Shown in pieces: positions 1 through 8,175 of a DNA stretch of 64,000 nucleotides. Below the pieces are notes generated by a model, which did not search any database, was not told the origin of the DNA, and was given only the letters and a program-made list of their open reading frames with translations. Made by a program: the position numbers and the translations under genes. The stretch comes from Pseudarcicella hirudinis (lineage in GTDB: Bacteria > Bacteroidota > Bacteroidia > Cytophagales > Spirosomataceae): positions 367,777 to 431,776 of the forward strand of contig NZ_FOXH01000001.1 of NCBI RefSeq assembly GCF_900115665.1, given 5' to 3'. Position 1 is the stretch's first letter, and the number at the start of each line of letters is the position of its first letter.

Positions 1-1922
1 GCCGCTAATTTTCCTGTGAGAACACTTCCGAAATCACTGTAACGTTCGAAGCGGGTAGCTGCGGCAATCAATAGTTTTTTGCTTACATCTACTTCCACAT
101 CCACATAGCCCGCAATGATGTCACGTTTACCATCTGCTGCCTGATTCGGCGCAAACCCTCTGAAGCACTGACAGTTTGGAGAATAGTTTTTGAAGTCTAG
201 TTTATCTCCTTTTTTGGAAAGAATAATGTCATTTCCTTTGTCGTCTTTTACTGCGGGATTGATATTTTTTGTGTAATTGAAATTATCGGATGGTGCCACA
301 AAGATACCGGCAGTACCTTTGGTATATGATTCTTCCTGTCCTTGTTTAATCGTGAAATTTTCAACCCGCATCTCTGTACCAAAAGCAAGGTTTACCCCTT
401 TTACGGCTCCGCCGAATGCCTCATTGAAATAATGAGAAAAAGCAATACTGGTGGTATTCTGGTTGAAAATATTAGCTCCCAGATTCATCGTAGTGGGGGA
501 TTCATTGCCATAAGAGGCATTCAGCGTATTTACCATGCCGTAGTCCATGCTGCTGGATCCAAAGGTATTGCTGAAATCCACATCAAAAACACCCATTTTC
601 CCCTGAACTCCCATTGCGAGAGATTTATCTGCCAGAATAGAAGTAAGTTGCGGAAGGAATCCATTCGGGTAGATATCATAATTGGAGCGTTCCTGCTGGC
701 GGGGGAATCTGTAATAGCAACCACTTAGTGTATTTCGGTAATTAAGACCTCCAAAAGCATAAAATCTGCTCGTTGCAGTCAATGGAACGCCCATGTTTAC
801 AAAAAAAGTCCCGTTTGTCATCTGACTTAAACCATTAATCATCTGGAAATCACTTCGGGATAAACCTCTTGCTTTCATCAGGCCTTCATCGGTTTTCAAA
901 GCAGCATTGTCAGGATTTGCAAGGGCTTCCGGATTGGTAATCTGAATTTTGCCGTATTCATCCTTAATTTGATTATTCAGGTAGGCATCTCCGTAAATAG
1001 AACCGCTGTAACCGCCATCCGGTGTACGGCTGGTCTTGTTTCTGTTTGTAATTTCACCTGACATATTGATGAAACCACCTTTATTTCCCAAAGGAAGTCC
1101 ATAATTAATCATGAACTGGTTGGTCAGGCCATCGCCGGCTTTATAAATTGAGCTGAAGTAGCTGGCAGTTAGTTCATTGACTGTACTTTTCAGTTCAAGG
1201 TTCATTACACCTGCAATGGCATCAGAACCATATTGTGCAGCCGCGCCATCACGCAGGATTGAAACTTTATTGACGGCAGCAGAAGGAATGGTCATCAGAT
1301 CGGCAGAGGTTGAAGGTCCTGTTTTATTGTATAACTGCAATAATGCCGAAACGTGTCTTCTTTTACCATTTACCAGAAGGAGTGTTTGATTGGGAGGTTG
1401 ATTTCTCAGCTGAACGGGCGTAACGTGTGAATCAAGGTCGGCCCCGATAGCATTAAGAGCATTGAATGAAGGTGCAATTTGCTTAAGCATTTGTGCAAGA
1501 TCCGGTTGTGGCAGCGTTGATGCCAGTTCACTTACATTAATAATATCAACCGGAGCAGGAGTATCTAATTGTGTTCTTTTCGCGTTTCTTGAACCGACAA
1601 CGGCTACTTCTGCTAACTGAGTAACATCCGGAACCATTGTGATATTTATCTCAGTCTGAGTACCTATTTCAATTTCTTTGGTTGTAAATCCTATGAAGGA
1701 AAAAATTAATTTTCCTCCTGAAGAAGGCACTGAAAGTTTAAATTTCCCGGATTCATCTGTACTTGTACCCAAATTTGTTCCTTTTAATACAATGCTTACC
1801 GCCGGCATAGGCTCATTTACATCCAGTACCTTTCCGGTGATTATTTTGTTCTGAGCATTTGAAATAAAGCTGATAAGCAGAAAACAGGAAATAATGAGAA
1901 ATGAAGATAGTCGTTTTTTCAT
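1..1922 (-). CDS. TonB-dependent outer membrane receptor (3' end outside window)
   Basis: Open frame of about 640 codons read leftward from an ATG at 1920-1922 and still open at base 1. The start reads MKKRLSSFLIIS and a hydrophobic signal peptide ends near SNAQ. It is followed by a CarboxypepD_reg-like domain (about residues 25-100, starting ITGKVLDV) and a TonB plug domain with the typical stretches LLLVNGKRRH and ILRDGAAAQYGSDAIAG, then the first part of the beta-barrel. It would be a gated outer membrane channel for a siderophore-like or carbohydrate ligand, powered by TonB/ExbBD. The plug resembles the FecA/BtuB-like class more than SusC, and no SusD gene is adjacent in the window. The substrate cannot be told. 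The C-terminal barrel lies outside the window. Confidence 0.9.
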   Translation of the reverse strand, partial: MKKRLSSFLIISCFLLISFISNAQNKIITGKVLDVNEPMPAVSIVLKGTNLGTSTDESGKFKLSVPSSGGKLIFSFIGFTTKEIEIGTQTEINITMVPDVTQLAEVAVVGSRNAKRTQLDTPAPVDIINVSELASTLPQPDLAQMLKQIAPSFNALNAIGADLDSHVTPVQLRNQPPNQTLLLVNGKRRHVSALLQLYNKTGPSTSADLMTIPSAAVNKVSILRDGAAAQYGSDAIAGVMNLELKSTVNELTASYFSSIYKAGDGLTNQFMINYGLPLGNKGGFINMSGEITNRNKTSRTPDGGYSGSIYGDAYLNNQIKDEYGKIQITNPEALANPDNAALKTDEGLMKARGLSRSDFQMINGLSQMTNGTFFVNMGVPLTATSRFYAFGGLNYRNTLSGCYYRFPRQQERSNYDIYPNGFLPQLTSILADKSLAMGVQGKMGVFDVDFSNTFGSSSMDYGMVNTLNASYGNESPTTMNLGANIFNQNTTSIAFSHYFNEAFGGAVKGVNLAFGTEMRVENFTIKQGQEESYTKGTAGIFVAPSDNFNYTKNINPAVKDDKGNDIILSKKGDKLDFKNYSPNCQCFRGFAPNQAADGKRDIIAGYVDVEVDVSKKLLIAAATRFERYSDFGSVLTGKLA

Positions 1923-2574
1923 ACTGCACATTTTTAAGTTATATAAATGAAATCAAATGGAATGCAAGGGCAAATAGCTTTCAGCCCTGCCGTATGACAG
2001 GGTGGCGATTTTATGCAAGGATTTGGTGAGAAATGATTACCTGATCGGGTACTGATATTATACCTGAAACATAGTGATTCGAAAATATTCTGCAGAATAA
2101 ATTAAATACACATACTTGTCATCACGACAAATCGGTAACCATGAGAAAGCCAGCAATTATAAGTTGAAGGGTTGTTTTTGGAAAGCTGTAACGTCAGAAA
2201 AAAATTGTAAAATACAGGTTGCTGACCCAATTGATAATTTGTACTTAATAGAATTATTAGTTTGTCTGTGTTTTTTGATAAAGCGATATATTATTTGGTT
2301 TTATCAAATAATATTACCCAATGTTAAATGTATTATTTATTAAATCAAAATAAAATTGTGATAAACTTTTAAAAGTTAACGAAAATTACAATTAAAAGGA
2401 TTCTTTTTTTTAAAATTATAATTATTCCGTGATAATGGTGCTGGTTTAGTCGGTAGGACAGATAGTCTGTTACTGAGTATATTTGCTTAATTGTGCTAAT
2501 TATCAATTAATTGTAGCATTTAGAGATATTTTTCTGATAGGATTAATCTGATAGGTTTGAAAATTCAAAAAACA
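1923..2574. other. AT-rich non-coding stretch upstream of the TonB receptor
   Basis: This is AT-rich sequence between two leftward genes and must carry the promoter and leader of the TonB receptor gene. A hairpin with ccctg/caggg arms lies around 1984-2005, about 60-80 bases before the receptor start. It is too small to identify as a known riboswitch. A 75-codon frame at 2116-2343 starts with TTG and has no recognisable protein features, so I do not call it. I see nothing else. Confidence 0.5.
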
Positions 2575-2608
2575 AACAGGGCATGGTATTTATTTCCCAT
2601 ACCCTGTT
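2575..2608 (-). terminator. Terminator after the DUF6515 gene
   Basis: Arms aacagggcatgg and ccataccctgtt form a 12-bp hairpin with one wobble pair and a 10-base loop. On the minus strand it is followed by a T-rich run. It lies about 24 bases past the stop codon at 2632, as expected for an intrinsic terminator. Confidence 0.75.
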
Positions 2609-2631
2609 CAGAATCAAAAGGTACATTTCAA

Positions 2632-3399
2632 TTAACCTACTTTTATTACTTCATACCAGATCTCTCCGTTGTTGATTACAGCTCTGTATTGTACTCCATC
2701 TACGATATAATAGGTTTCTCCATTAATCTGAAGCGTTTCGTATCCGTCAGGGATACTCTCAACCAATGCGCCAACAGGAGGAGGAACTACGACATATTCG
2801 TTTCCTACAGGTTCGTAGTAAGCTCCGTTGTAATAGTTATAAGTTCTGTTATAAACATTTACTACTCTGAAACCGACAGGTAAATAACGCACCCGGATTC
2901 CGAATGGAGGAGGAGCAACGATATAGGTATTTCTGTAAGGTTTATAATAGATACCGTTGTTATAACGGAAATTTATACCACCGAATGCAATGGAAACCGA
3001 GGTTGAAGGCACCGCCTGAATGACAGTATTTCTTCTGGGTAAAGAAGCATATTGCCAGCTCGGTCTTGAACGATCAATGATTACCGTATTTCTTTCAACA
3101 TAACGCGGACGAGGAGCAGGATTGCCGGGATATCTTCTCATCTCTGTTCTCGGAGGTTGATTGTATCGTTGCTTATTATCATAATTGTTATGATTGTCCC
3201 GGTTTTCATGACGAGGTTGCTCAACTCTGTCTCGCTGGTCATTTTCACGGTTACGGAATTCACGGTCTCCGTGTTGAGCTATTACAGGAACCGGGCTAAG
3301 AAAACCTCCCAGAACCAGGGTGAAAAGTGAAGCTGAAAAACCTGATTTAATTATTTCAGCGATTCTGATTGTCTGATTAATGAATGTGCTGTTTTTCAT
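2632..3399 (-). CDS. DUF6515-family exported protein with two PPP-containing repeats
   Basis: Predicted 255 residues from the ATG at 3397-3399. An in-frame ATG 24 codons upstream is possible, but the chosen start gives a good signal peptide (MKNSTFINQ, hydrophobic SASLFTLVLGGFLSP, cleavage after VIAQ). Next comes a highly charged region rich in R, N, Q and D (about residues 30-105). The C-terminal half has two related units, YYKPYRNTYIVAPPPFG and YYEPVGNEYVVVPPPVG, followed by a third weaker unit near the end (YYIVDGVQYRAV). This pattern matches the DUF6515 family, found mainly in Bacteroidota with no assigned function. It is probably periplasmic or surface exposed. It stands alone, with its own terminator. 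Confidence 0.75.
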   Translation of the reverse strand: MKNSTFINQTIRIAEIIKSGFSASLFTLVLGGFLSPVPVIAQHGDREFRNRENDQRDRVEQPRHENRDNHNNYDNKQRYNQPPRTEMRRYPGNPAPRPRYVERNTVIIDRSRPSWQYASLPRRNTVIQAVPSTSVSIAFGGINFRYNNGIYYKPYRNTYIVAPPPFGIRVRYLPVGFRVVNVYNRTYNYYNGAYYEPVGNEYVVVPPPVGALVESIPDGYETLQINGETYYIVDGVQYRAVINNGEIWYEVIKVG

Positions 3400-3591
3400 A
3401 TGTTTTGTTGTTTTATGTCGTTTAGATTTATCAGAAACATGATGGTTTAGTAGATAGATTTTTATTAACAATCATTAACAAACGGAGGGAAATACATAAA
3501 TTGATACCTGAAATGGAGACGAAAAAATCTTTAAATTATTTCTGAATTATTTTACCAATATGATTAAACACAGGACTAAATATTAATATTT

Positions 3592-4290
3592 ATGAATCAT
3601 TTCATTGCCAGTAATTTATATGCCTTAAAAACTTCCTTTTCTTTTAGTAAAAACAATAATACATATCCTAAAATATTTTGCATAGGAAGAAATAAAACAG
3701 GAACGACCTCGCTGATGAAGGCTTTTCAGGATTTGAAATTTCATGTAGGAGATCAGAGGAGAGCGGAGTTATTGTTACCCCAATACAGAAAAGGTAATTT
3801 TGAGCCAATCCTTAAATATTGTAAGAGTGCTCAGGTTTTTCAGGATTTTCCATTTTCATATCCAGGTACCTTCAGGTATTTAGACCAAAGATTTGAAGCG
3901 AGTAAATTCATCTTATCCATCCGGGATTCAGCGGAAGAATGGTATAACTCAATCACAAAATTTCACGGTAAACTCTATGGTAGGGGAGATATCCCTGGTC
4001 AAGATGACCTCAAAAATGCTAGATATGTTTATAAAGGCTGGATGTGGGAGGCCAACAGAGCTTTATACAGCTCTGCTCCTGAAGATCCCTATAATAAACA
4101 AATTTTACTTGGGCATTACAATGCTTATAATAATGAGATTATAGAATATTTTAAGGGAAAAGATAATTTATTGATTCTGAATTTGAAGGAATCTGATGCA
4201 TATCACAGATTTTGTCAATTTGTAGGAGCAGAGCCAATCTATAACCATTTCCCCTGGGAAAATAGAACAATAAATATTAGGATAACTTAA
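3592..4290 (+). CDS. Sulfotransferase-family protein (P-loop)
   Basis: 232 residues. The phosphosulfate-binding loop is GRNKTGTTSL (about residues 32-41), the usual 5'-PSB position of PAPS-dependent sulfotransferases. The stretch FILSIRDSAEEW (about 107-118) matches the 3'-phosphate-binding Arg/Ser region. No signal peptide is visible, so it should act in the cytoplasm or at the inner membrane, moving sulfate from PAPS to a hydroxyl or amine acceptor, probably a glycan precursor or lipid given its neighbours (inference). It converges on the glycosyltransferase gene with only 7 bases between stop codons. The coding sequence looks AT-richer than the housekeeping genes further right, which would suit transfer. 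The substrate is unknown. Confidence 0.75.
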   Translation: MNHFIASNLYALKTSFSFSKNNNTYPKIFCIGRNKTGTTSLMKAFQDLKFHVGDQRRAELLLPQYRKGNFEPILKYCKSAQVFQDFPFSYPGTFRYLDQRFEASKFILSIRDSAEEWYNSITKFHGKLYGRGDIPGQDDLKNARYVYKGWMWEANRALYSSAPEDPYNKQILLGHYNAYNNEIIEYFKGKDNLLILNLKESDAYHRFCQFVGAEPIYNHFPWENRTINIRIT

Positions 4291-4297
4291 TCTGTGT

Positions 4298-5020
4298 TTA
4301 AGGAAATTTAAATGTACGTTTTATCCCAAATAATCTTCTGAAGAAATTTAGGATAGAGGAGATAAGAATGATGATACGAAATATTACTATATTTTGAATT
4401 TCAAACCTTATTTGCCGACCAAATATCTGTTTCTTTATTCTCGTGAAAGGGGCAAATTTGTTATATAAAGATATTGTATCAGGTATTAAGATAGTTAGCT
4501 CTTTTCCATAAAATTGATAACATCTATACCAGAAATGTGCATCATTCGGAATCGTTTCCGAGAACTCCCATCTTACCTTATTAAGTACAGTAAAATTGGA
4601 AAGTATCATTCCAGTATCAATTGTCAATTTAAAAGTGCCATTATGCGGATAGGTGGGTTTCAATCTGATTTTTCCGGATGAAAACTTTTGTGCTCCGATG
4701 ACCATACCTTTAAACTGTTTTTCAGAAAATGATTTGTAAACATTATACATCTCCTGTTCAAAAACAGTATCATCGTCCAGTAAACAGAAATAACCATCTT
4801 TAATCTGGTCAAAAATTACATTTCTTTTGGTAACAGTATCCGTATCCAGACAATCACACTCATAAACCCGGACTCTTGGATCGGCCAGAAAATCGAATGT
4901 CAGCGCAGGTCGTTCTTTAATTTTAGAGATATGCCAGATGATATCTTCATTTTTAGGAATGGATTCATAAATCTGTTCCAGGTACTCATATCTGAAAAGT
5001 GGTGTGGCAATGTGTAACAT
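4298..5020 (-). CDS. GT-A-type glycosyltransferase
   Basis: 240 residues. The DDD triad (LLDDDTVF, residues 82-84) is the nucleotide-sugar/metal-binding DXD motif of GT-A folds, and the N-terminal segment (MLHIATPLFR) looks like the start of a Rossmann-like nucleotide-binding fold. The last 45 residues hold a hydrophobic, basic-flanked segment (IVIFRIIILISSILNFFRRLF), suggesting membrane association. Third gene of a leftward unit: its ATG is only 5 bases past the stop of the acyltransferase gene. It probably adds a sugar to a surface glycan or lipid, with donor and acceptor unknown. It does not have the full length of classical GT2 enzymes, so the family is uncertain. Confidence 0.65.
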   Translation of the reverse strand: MLHIATPLFRYEYLEQIYESIPKNEDIIWHISKIKERPALTFDFLADPRVRVYECDCLDTDTVTKRNVIFDQIKDGYFCLLDDDTVFEQEMYNVYKSFSEKQFKGMVIGAQKFSSGKIRLKPTYPHNGTFKLTIDTGMILSNFTVLNKVRWEFSETIPNDAHFWYRCYQFYGKELTILIPDTISLYNKFAPFTRIKKQIFGRQIRFEIQNIVIFRIIILISSILNFFRRLFGIKRTFKFP

Positions 5021-5025
5021 AAATT

Positions 5026-5664
5026 TTAAATTTCTTTAATGATTTTGGCTGGTGAACCATATGCCATAACGTTAGCCGGGATATCTTTGGTAACCAGAGA
5101 ACCGGCACCGATTACTGAGTTTTCCCCGATAGAAATACCATCAATTACGATGGCCCCCATTCCGATTTGAGTAGCTCTGCCGATCGTAACATTCCCCGCA
5201 ATCTGAGATCCGGGATTGATTGTAACAAAATCATTTATAGTTGTATGATGGCCAACAGAGGCATTTCTATTGATTGAAACAAAATTCCCGATGGCCGTAT
5301 GAGCTGCAACCGATACCAGAGAATTTACCAGACAACCATTTCCTAATACGCTTGTAGAAGATATACAGGCAGATTTATGAATTAATGTGTAAAATTTCTC
5401 TTCATCTATACCAAAGTTTTCAAAAACTTTCAACTTACTTTTAACCTGAATAACGCCTAACTGGAATGCAGAAATCGTATTTCCCTGGAGAGAATTGAAC
5501 AATTGAAAGTTAAATTTCGGATTGGCAACCGGCTTTTCAATTTCAAGATTCAGGTTATTAATAATATCAATTTCAGGAAATAAATTCAGTGATTCCAGAT
5601 TGTCAAATATCATCGTAATTGTTGCATCACTTTTACCCAAAATGGTAAGCTTTTTTATTTCCAT
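5026..5664 (-). CDS. NeuD/PglD-like hexapeptide-repeat acyltransferase
   Basis: 212 residues. The C-terminal two thirds (from about residue 95) are left-handed beta-helix hexapeptide repeats ending SLVTKDIPANVMAYGSPAKII, the signature end of the NeuD/PglD sugar O/N-acetyltransferases. The conserved catalytic His is H139 in SVGHH. The N-terminal PglD_N-like Rossmann segment is degenerate: LTILGKSDAT replaces the usual glycine-rich IGAGGHA. The family moves acetyl from acetyl-CoA to an amino or hydroxyl group of a UDP-sugar or sialic acid. The gene starts 32 bases inside the end of the BKACE gene, so the two are very likely translationally coupled. The acyl donor might be a product of BKACE rather than acetyl-CoA (inference). 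Confidence 0.8.
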   Translation of the reverse strand: MEIKKLTILGKSDATITMIFDNLESLNLFPEIDIINNLNLEIEKPVANPKFNFQLFNSLQGNTISAFQLGVIQVKSKLKVFENFGIDEEKFYTLIHKSACISSTSVLGNGCLVNSLVSVAAHTAIGNFVSINRNASVGHHTTINDFVTINPGSQIAGNVTIGRATQIGMGAIVIDGISIGENSVIGAGSLVTKDIPANVMAYGSPAKIIKEI

Positions 5665-6460
5665 AACCTAAGTTTTTAAATTCAAGAGAGCTCATACAGG
5701 AGTAATCCATTTCCTGCATGATTGTGTGTATTCTTTTTAATAATTGCTCGTTACTGGCCTTTTCCTTATTTCTGAAATAGAGATTATCCTCTAAACCGAT
5801 TCTTATTCCATCAGCTTCAACTAAACCGAGAATATTTGCCTTTAACTGATCTTTTCCGATACCCCCAAAGCAGGTTTTGGCATTTTCAGGTATATTTTGC
5901 AGGATAGAACTGACTGTAGCCAGATCCGTTTGGGCATTAAAGACATTCCCGAAGATTACATTGATATAAACGGGGTCTTTTAAAATACCTTTTTTGATAA
6001 GGAAATTAGTATAATTCAGCATACCGGAGTCAAAACATTCTATCTCCGGATGAACACCGAATTCATTCATTTTATCAATTAGTGCCAGAATTACATCCGG
6101 TTCATTTATTGAGGCCTGGCGGGCAAAGTTTAAAGATGACATTGTAAGTGAACCTAAATCAGGTTCTAAACTCAGCACCTCTGTTCTAAGCGAAATTTCA
6201 TTGAAATATCTTCCGCTTAATGAAACACAAATAACCAGATCGGGGAGGTATTTTTTAATACCATCAATGATAACCTGAAAGGTATCTCTTTTGTAAGTGT
6301 TTAATCCCAGCTCATCTCTGGCGTGCAGATGAACCATTGTAATCCCGATTTCATAGCAAGCTAATACTTCTTCAATAATTTCATTGGCGAAAATGGGTGC
6401 AAAGGAATTTTCTTTGTTCGTTTGAGTCCCTGTTGGACAGAAATTTACGATTTTTTTCAC
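5633..6460 (-). CDS. BKACE (DUF849) beta-keto acid cleavage enzyme
   Basis: 275 residues, the normal length of the 3-keto-5-aminohexanoate cleavage enzyme family. The family's zinc ligands are visible: H44 and H46 in MVHLHAR and E224 in IGLEDN. These TIM-barrel enzymes condense a beta-keto acid with acetyl-CoA and release acetoacetate plus a new acyl-CoA. Lysine fermentation Kce and dehydrocarnitine cleavage are known cases, and most members have unknown substrates. No lysine-fermentation or carnitine genes are nearby. Instead it is first in a unit with an overlapping NeuD-like acyltransferase and a glycosyltransferase, and it is divergent from an MHS transporter. The specificity-determining residues cannot be read reliably by eye. 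Confidence 0.85.
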   Translation of the reverse strand: MKKIVNFCPTGTQTNKENSFAPIFANEIIEEVLACYEIGITMVHLHARDELGLNTYKRDTFQVIIDGIKKYLPDLVICVSLSGRYFNEISLRTEVLSLEPDLGSLTMSSLNFARQASINEPDVILALIDKMNEFGVHPEIECFDSGMLNYTNFLIKKGILKDPVYINVIFGNVFNAQTDLATVSSILQNIPENAKTCFGGIGKDQLKANILGLVEADGIRIGLEDNLYFRNKEKASNEQLLKRIHTIMQEMDYSCMSSLEFKNLGYGNKKAYHFG

Positions 6461-6492
6461 GGCGGGAATTTTAGATTGAACTAATTTATAAA

Positions 6493-6500
6493 CAAAAGTA
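6493..6500 (-). promoter_or_regulatory. -7 promoter element for the BKACE operon
   Basis: TACTTTTG on the minus strand matches the Bacteroidota -7 consensus TAnnTTTG and lies 32 bases before the BKACE start codon. A clear -33 TTTG is not seen at the right distance, where the palindrome at 6506-6519 sits instead. Confidence 0.45.
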
Positions 6501-6551
6501 GGCTTTTTAAACGTTTAAAGTAGCGTTCTACTAAAAAAGTAGACTTTTAAA
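6494..6551. promoter_or_regulatory. Palindrome and direct repeats in the BKACE/transporter divergent region
   Basis: A perfect 14-base palindrome tttaaacgtttaaa lies at 6506-6519. It overlaps two near-identical direct repeats, aaaagtaggctttttaaa (6494-6511) and aaaagtagacttttaaa (6535-6551), with a third aaagtag at 6517-6523 between them. The AAACGTTT core is typical of LacI/GalR-family operators. The cluster sits directly upstream of the leftward -7 element, a position where a repressor or activator would control the BKACE operon and perhaps the divergent transporter. Confidence 0.5.
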
Positions 6552-6718
6552 TGAGAAGGGTTAGGATATGAGGTTTCTAATAGATTCAATGTCAAGTTAA
6601 TATGAAATATCAGAATACATAAGATTTTTTCATGAAAAAATTTATTAAAAAAATGATTTAGTACAAAATTGCTCTAATTTTATTCAAAGTTTTCATTACA
6701 TCATATAATTCCTGTTTC

Positions 6719-8086
6719 GTGGTCAATACTTCAGATTTTGATAATAACCTGGTTGATAAAAGTAAGCTTTGGAAAGTGATTACTGCTTCTTCTGTAGGAA
6801 CAGTGATTGAATGGTATGATTTCTATATTTTCGGCAGCCTTACAACGATACTTTCTTTAGCATTTTTTCCTAAAGATAACCCTACCGCAGCTTTTTTATC
6901 TACACTTGCTACTTTCGGAGCTGGCTTTATTGCCAGACCTTTCGGAGGGATTGTTTTTGGCAGACTTGGAGATCTTGTTGGAAGGAAATATACTTTTCTC
7001 GTCACTTTAATACTAATGGGAGGCTCTACATTCGCCATTGCATTTATTCCGGGATATAAATCTATCGGGCTTTTGGCTCCGGCTATTTTACTGGTTCTAA
7101 GGATTCTCCAGGGACTTGCACTCGGGGGTGAGTATGGCGGAGCAACCACCTATGTAGCTGAACATGCACCCGACAGTGAGCGGGGGAAATACACTTCTTA
7201 TATCCAGACAACCGCAACATTAGGATTCTTTACTTCAATTATTGTCATTCTGAGTTGTCAGGCTCTTTTAGGTAAAAACGCTTTTTCTGAATGGGGCTGG
7301 CGGATTCCATTTGGTTTATCAGGATTTTTGGTGATTGTCTCTTATTTTATCAGGAAAAATATGCAGGAATCACCTTTGTTTGCAAAATTGAAAGCAGAAG
7401 GGACTGTTTCCAAAAATCCACTCAGAGAGGCATTTGCTAGCTCTCAGAATATTAAACTCATGGCGCTGTCTATGTTTGGAGCTATTATCGGGCAGGGTGT
7501 AGTGTGGCATACCGGACAATTTTATGCTCAGATCTTTATCGGTAAAATTCTGAATGTCGATTTTGTCACTACCAATGTTGTAATTGCCTTTGCCTTGTTA
7601 CTTGGCACCCCATTTTTTGTAATATTCGGAACTCTTTCTGATAAAATCGGAAGAAAGAAAGTCATGCTCACAGGAATGCTTTTAGCCGCAGTCTGTTATT
7701 ATCCTTTATTCAGATTAATGGCAACAATTGTTTCTGCTGAAGGAACATTGATTAACGGAACTGTTGAACTGACCTACACGGGGATTTTTTATCTGATTTT
7801 GATATGCTTTTCATTAGTGCTATTCGCTACGATGGCTTATGGCCCGATTGCAGCATTTCTGGTAGAATTATTCCCAACCAGAATCAGGTATACTTCTCTT
7901 TCCATTCCATATCATTTCGCTAACGGCGTCTTCGGAGGATGCGCACCTTTTGTGGCAACATGGCTGGGTGAGGCAACAGGCTCTATCTTTTCAGGAATTT
8001 TTTACCCGATTTTCTGGGCAGGAACTACGTTTATTATCGGAGCTTTATTTCTCAAAGAAACAAAAGGAAAAAGGCTTATCGACTGA
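6719..8086 (+). CDS. MHS-type major facilitator transporter
   Basis: 455 residues with about 12 hydrophobic segments. The N-terminal signature SSVGTVIEWYDFYIFGSL and the loop FGRLGDLVGRKYTF (DxxGRK) are characteristic of the metabolite:H+ symporter subfamily (ShiA, ProP, KgtP, citrate carriers). RGKYTSYIQTTATLGFF is also family-typical. The start is GTG, since no in-frame ATG lies close upstream and the protein begins where the family does. It is an inner-membrane proton symporter for a small organic acid or betaine-like compound. Being divergent from BKACE across a shared 258-base region with operator-like repeats, it may import the BKACE substrate (inference). An inverted-repeat terminator follows. 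Confidence 0.85.
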   Translation: MVNTSDFDNNLVDKSKLWKVITASSVGTVIEWYDFYIFGSLTTILSLAFFPKDNPTAAFLSTLATFGAGFIARPFGGIVFGRLGDLVGRKYTFLVTLILMGGSTFAIAFIPGYKSIGLLAPAILLVLRILQGLALGGEYGGATTYVAEHAPDSERGKYTSYIQTTATLGFFTSIIVILSCQALLGKNAFSEWGWRIPFGLSGFLVIVSYFIRKNMQESPLFAKLKAEGTVSKNPLREAFASSQNIKLMALSMFGAIIGQGVVWHTGQFYAQIFIGKILNVDFVTTNVVIAFALLLGTPFFVIFGTLSDKIGRKKVMLTGMLLAAVCYYPLFRLMATIVSAEGTLINGTVELTYTGIFYLILICFSLVLFATMAYGPIAAFLVELFPTRIRYTSLSIPYHFANGVFGGCAPFVATWLGEATGSIFSGIFYPIFWAGTTFIIGALFLKETKGKRLID

Positions 8087-8114
8087 TAGATAATGCTCAT
8101 TTTTCCATAAAAAA

Positions 8115-8155
8115 AATGCCAATGCACAGAGGATAAAAACCTGTCCATTGGCATT
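8115..8155. terminator. Bidirectional terminator between transporter and metalloprotease genes
   Basis: The arms aatgccaatg (8115-8124) and cattggcatt (8146-8155) are perfect complements, with a small inner acag/ctgt pairing in the loop. An A run on the left and AT-rich sequence on the right serve both converging genes. Confidence 0.7.
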
Positions 8156-8175
8156 ATAAAATGTGTAACAATCAG

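Noticed and set aside
342-728. A 128-codon rightward open frame inside the TonB receptor gene
   Set aside because: The opposite strand carries a long, clearly recognisable receptor protein over the same bases; the rightward frame has no protein-like features.
1923-2100. A possible cobalamin riboswitch upstream of the TonB receptor gene
   Set aside because: Only a short gccaccctg-like string and one small hairpin are present; the full conserved core is not seen.
2116-2343. A 75-codon frame in the gap between the receptor and DUF6515 genes
   Set aside because: It starts with TTG, has no promoter or recognisable sequence, and lies in AT-rich DNA where such frames arise by chance.
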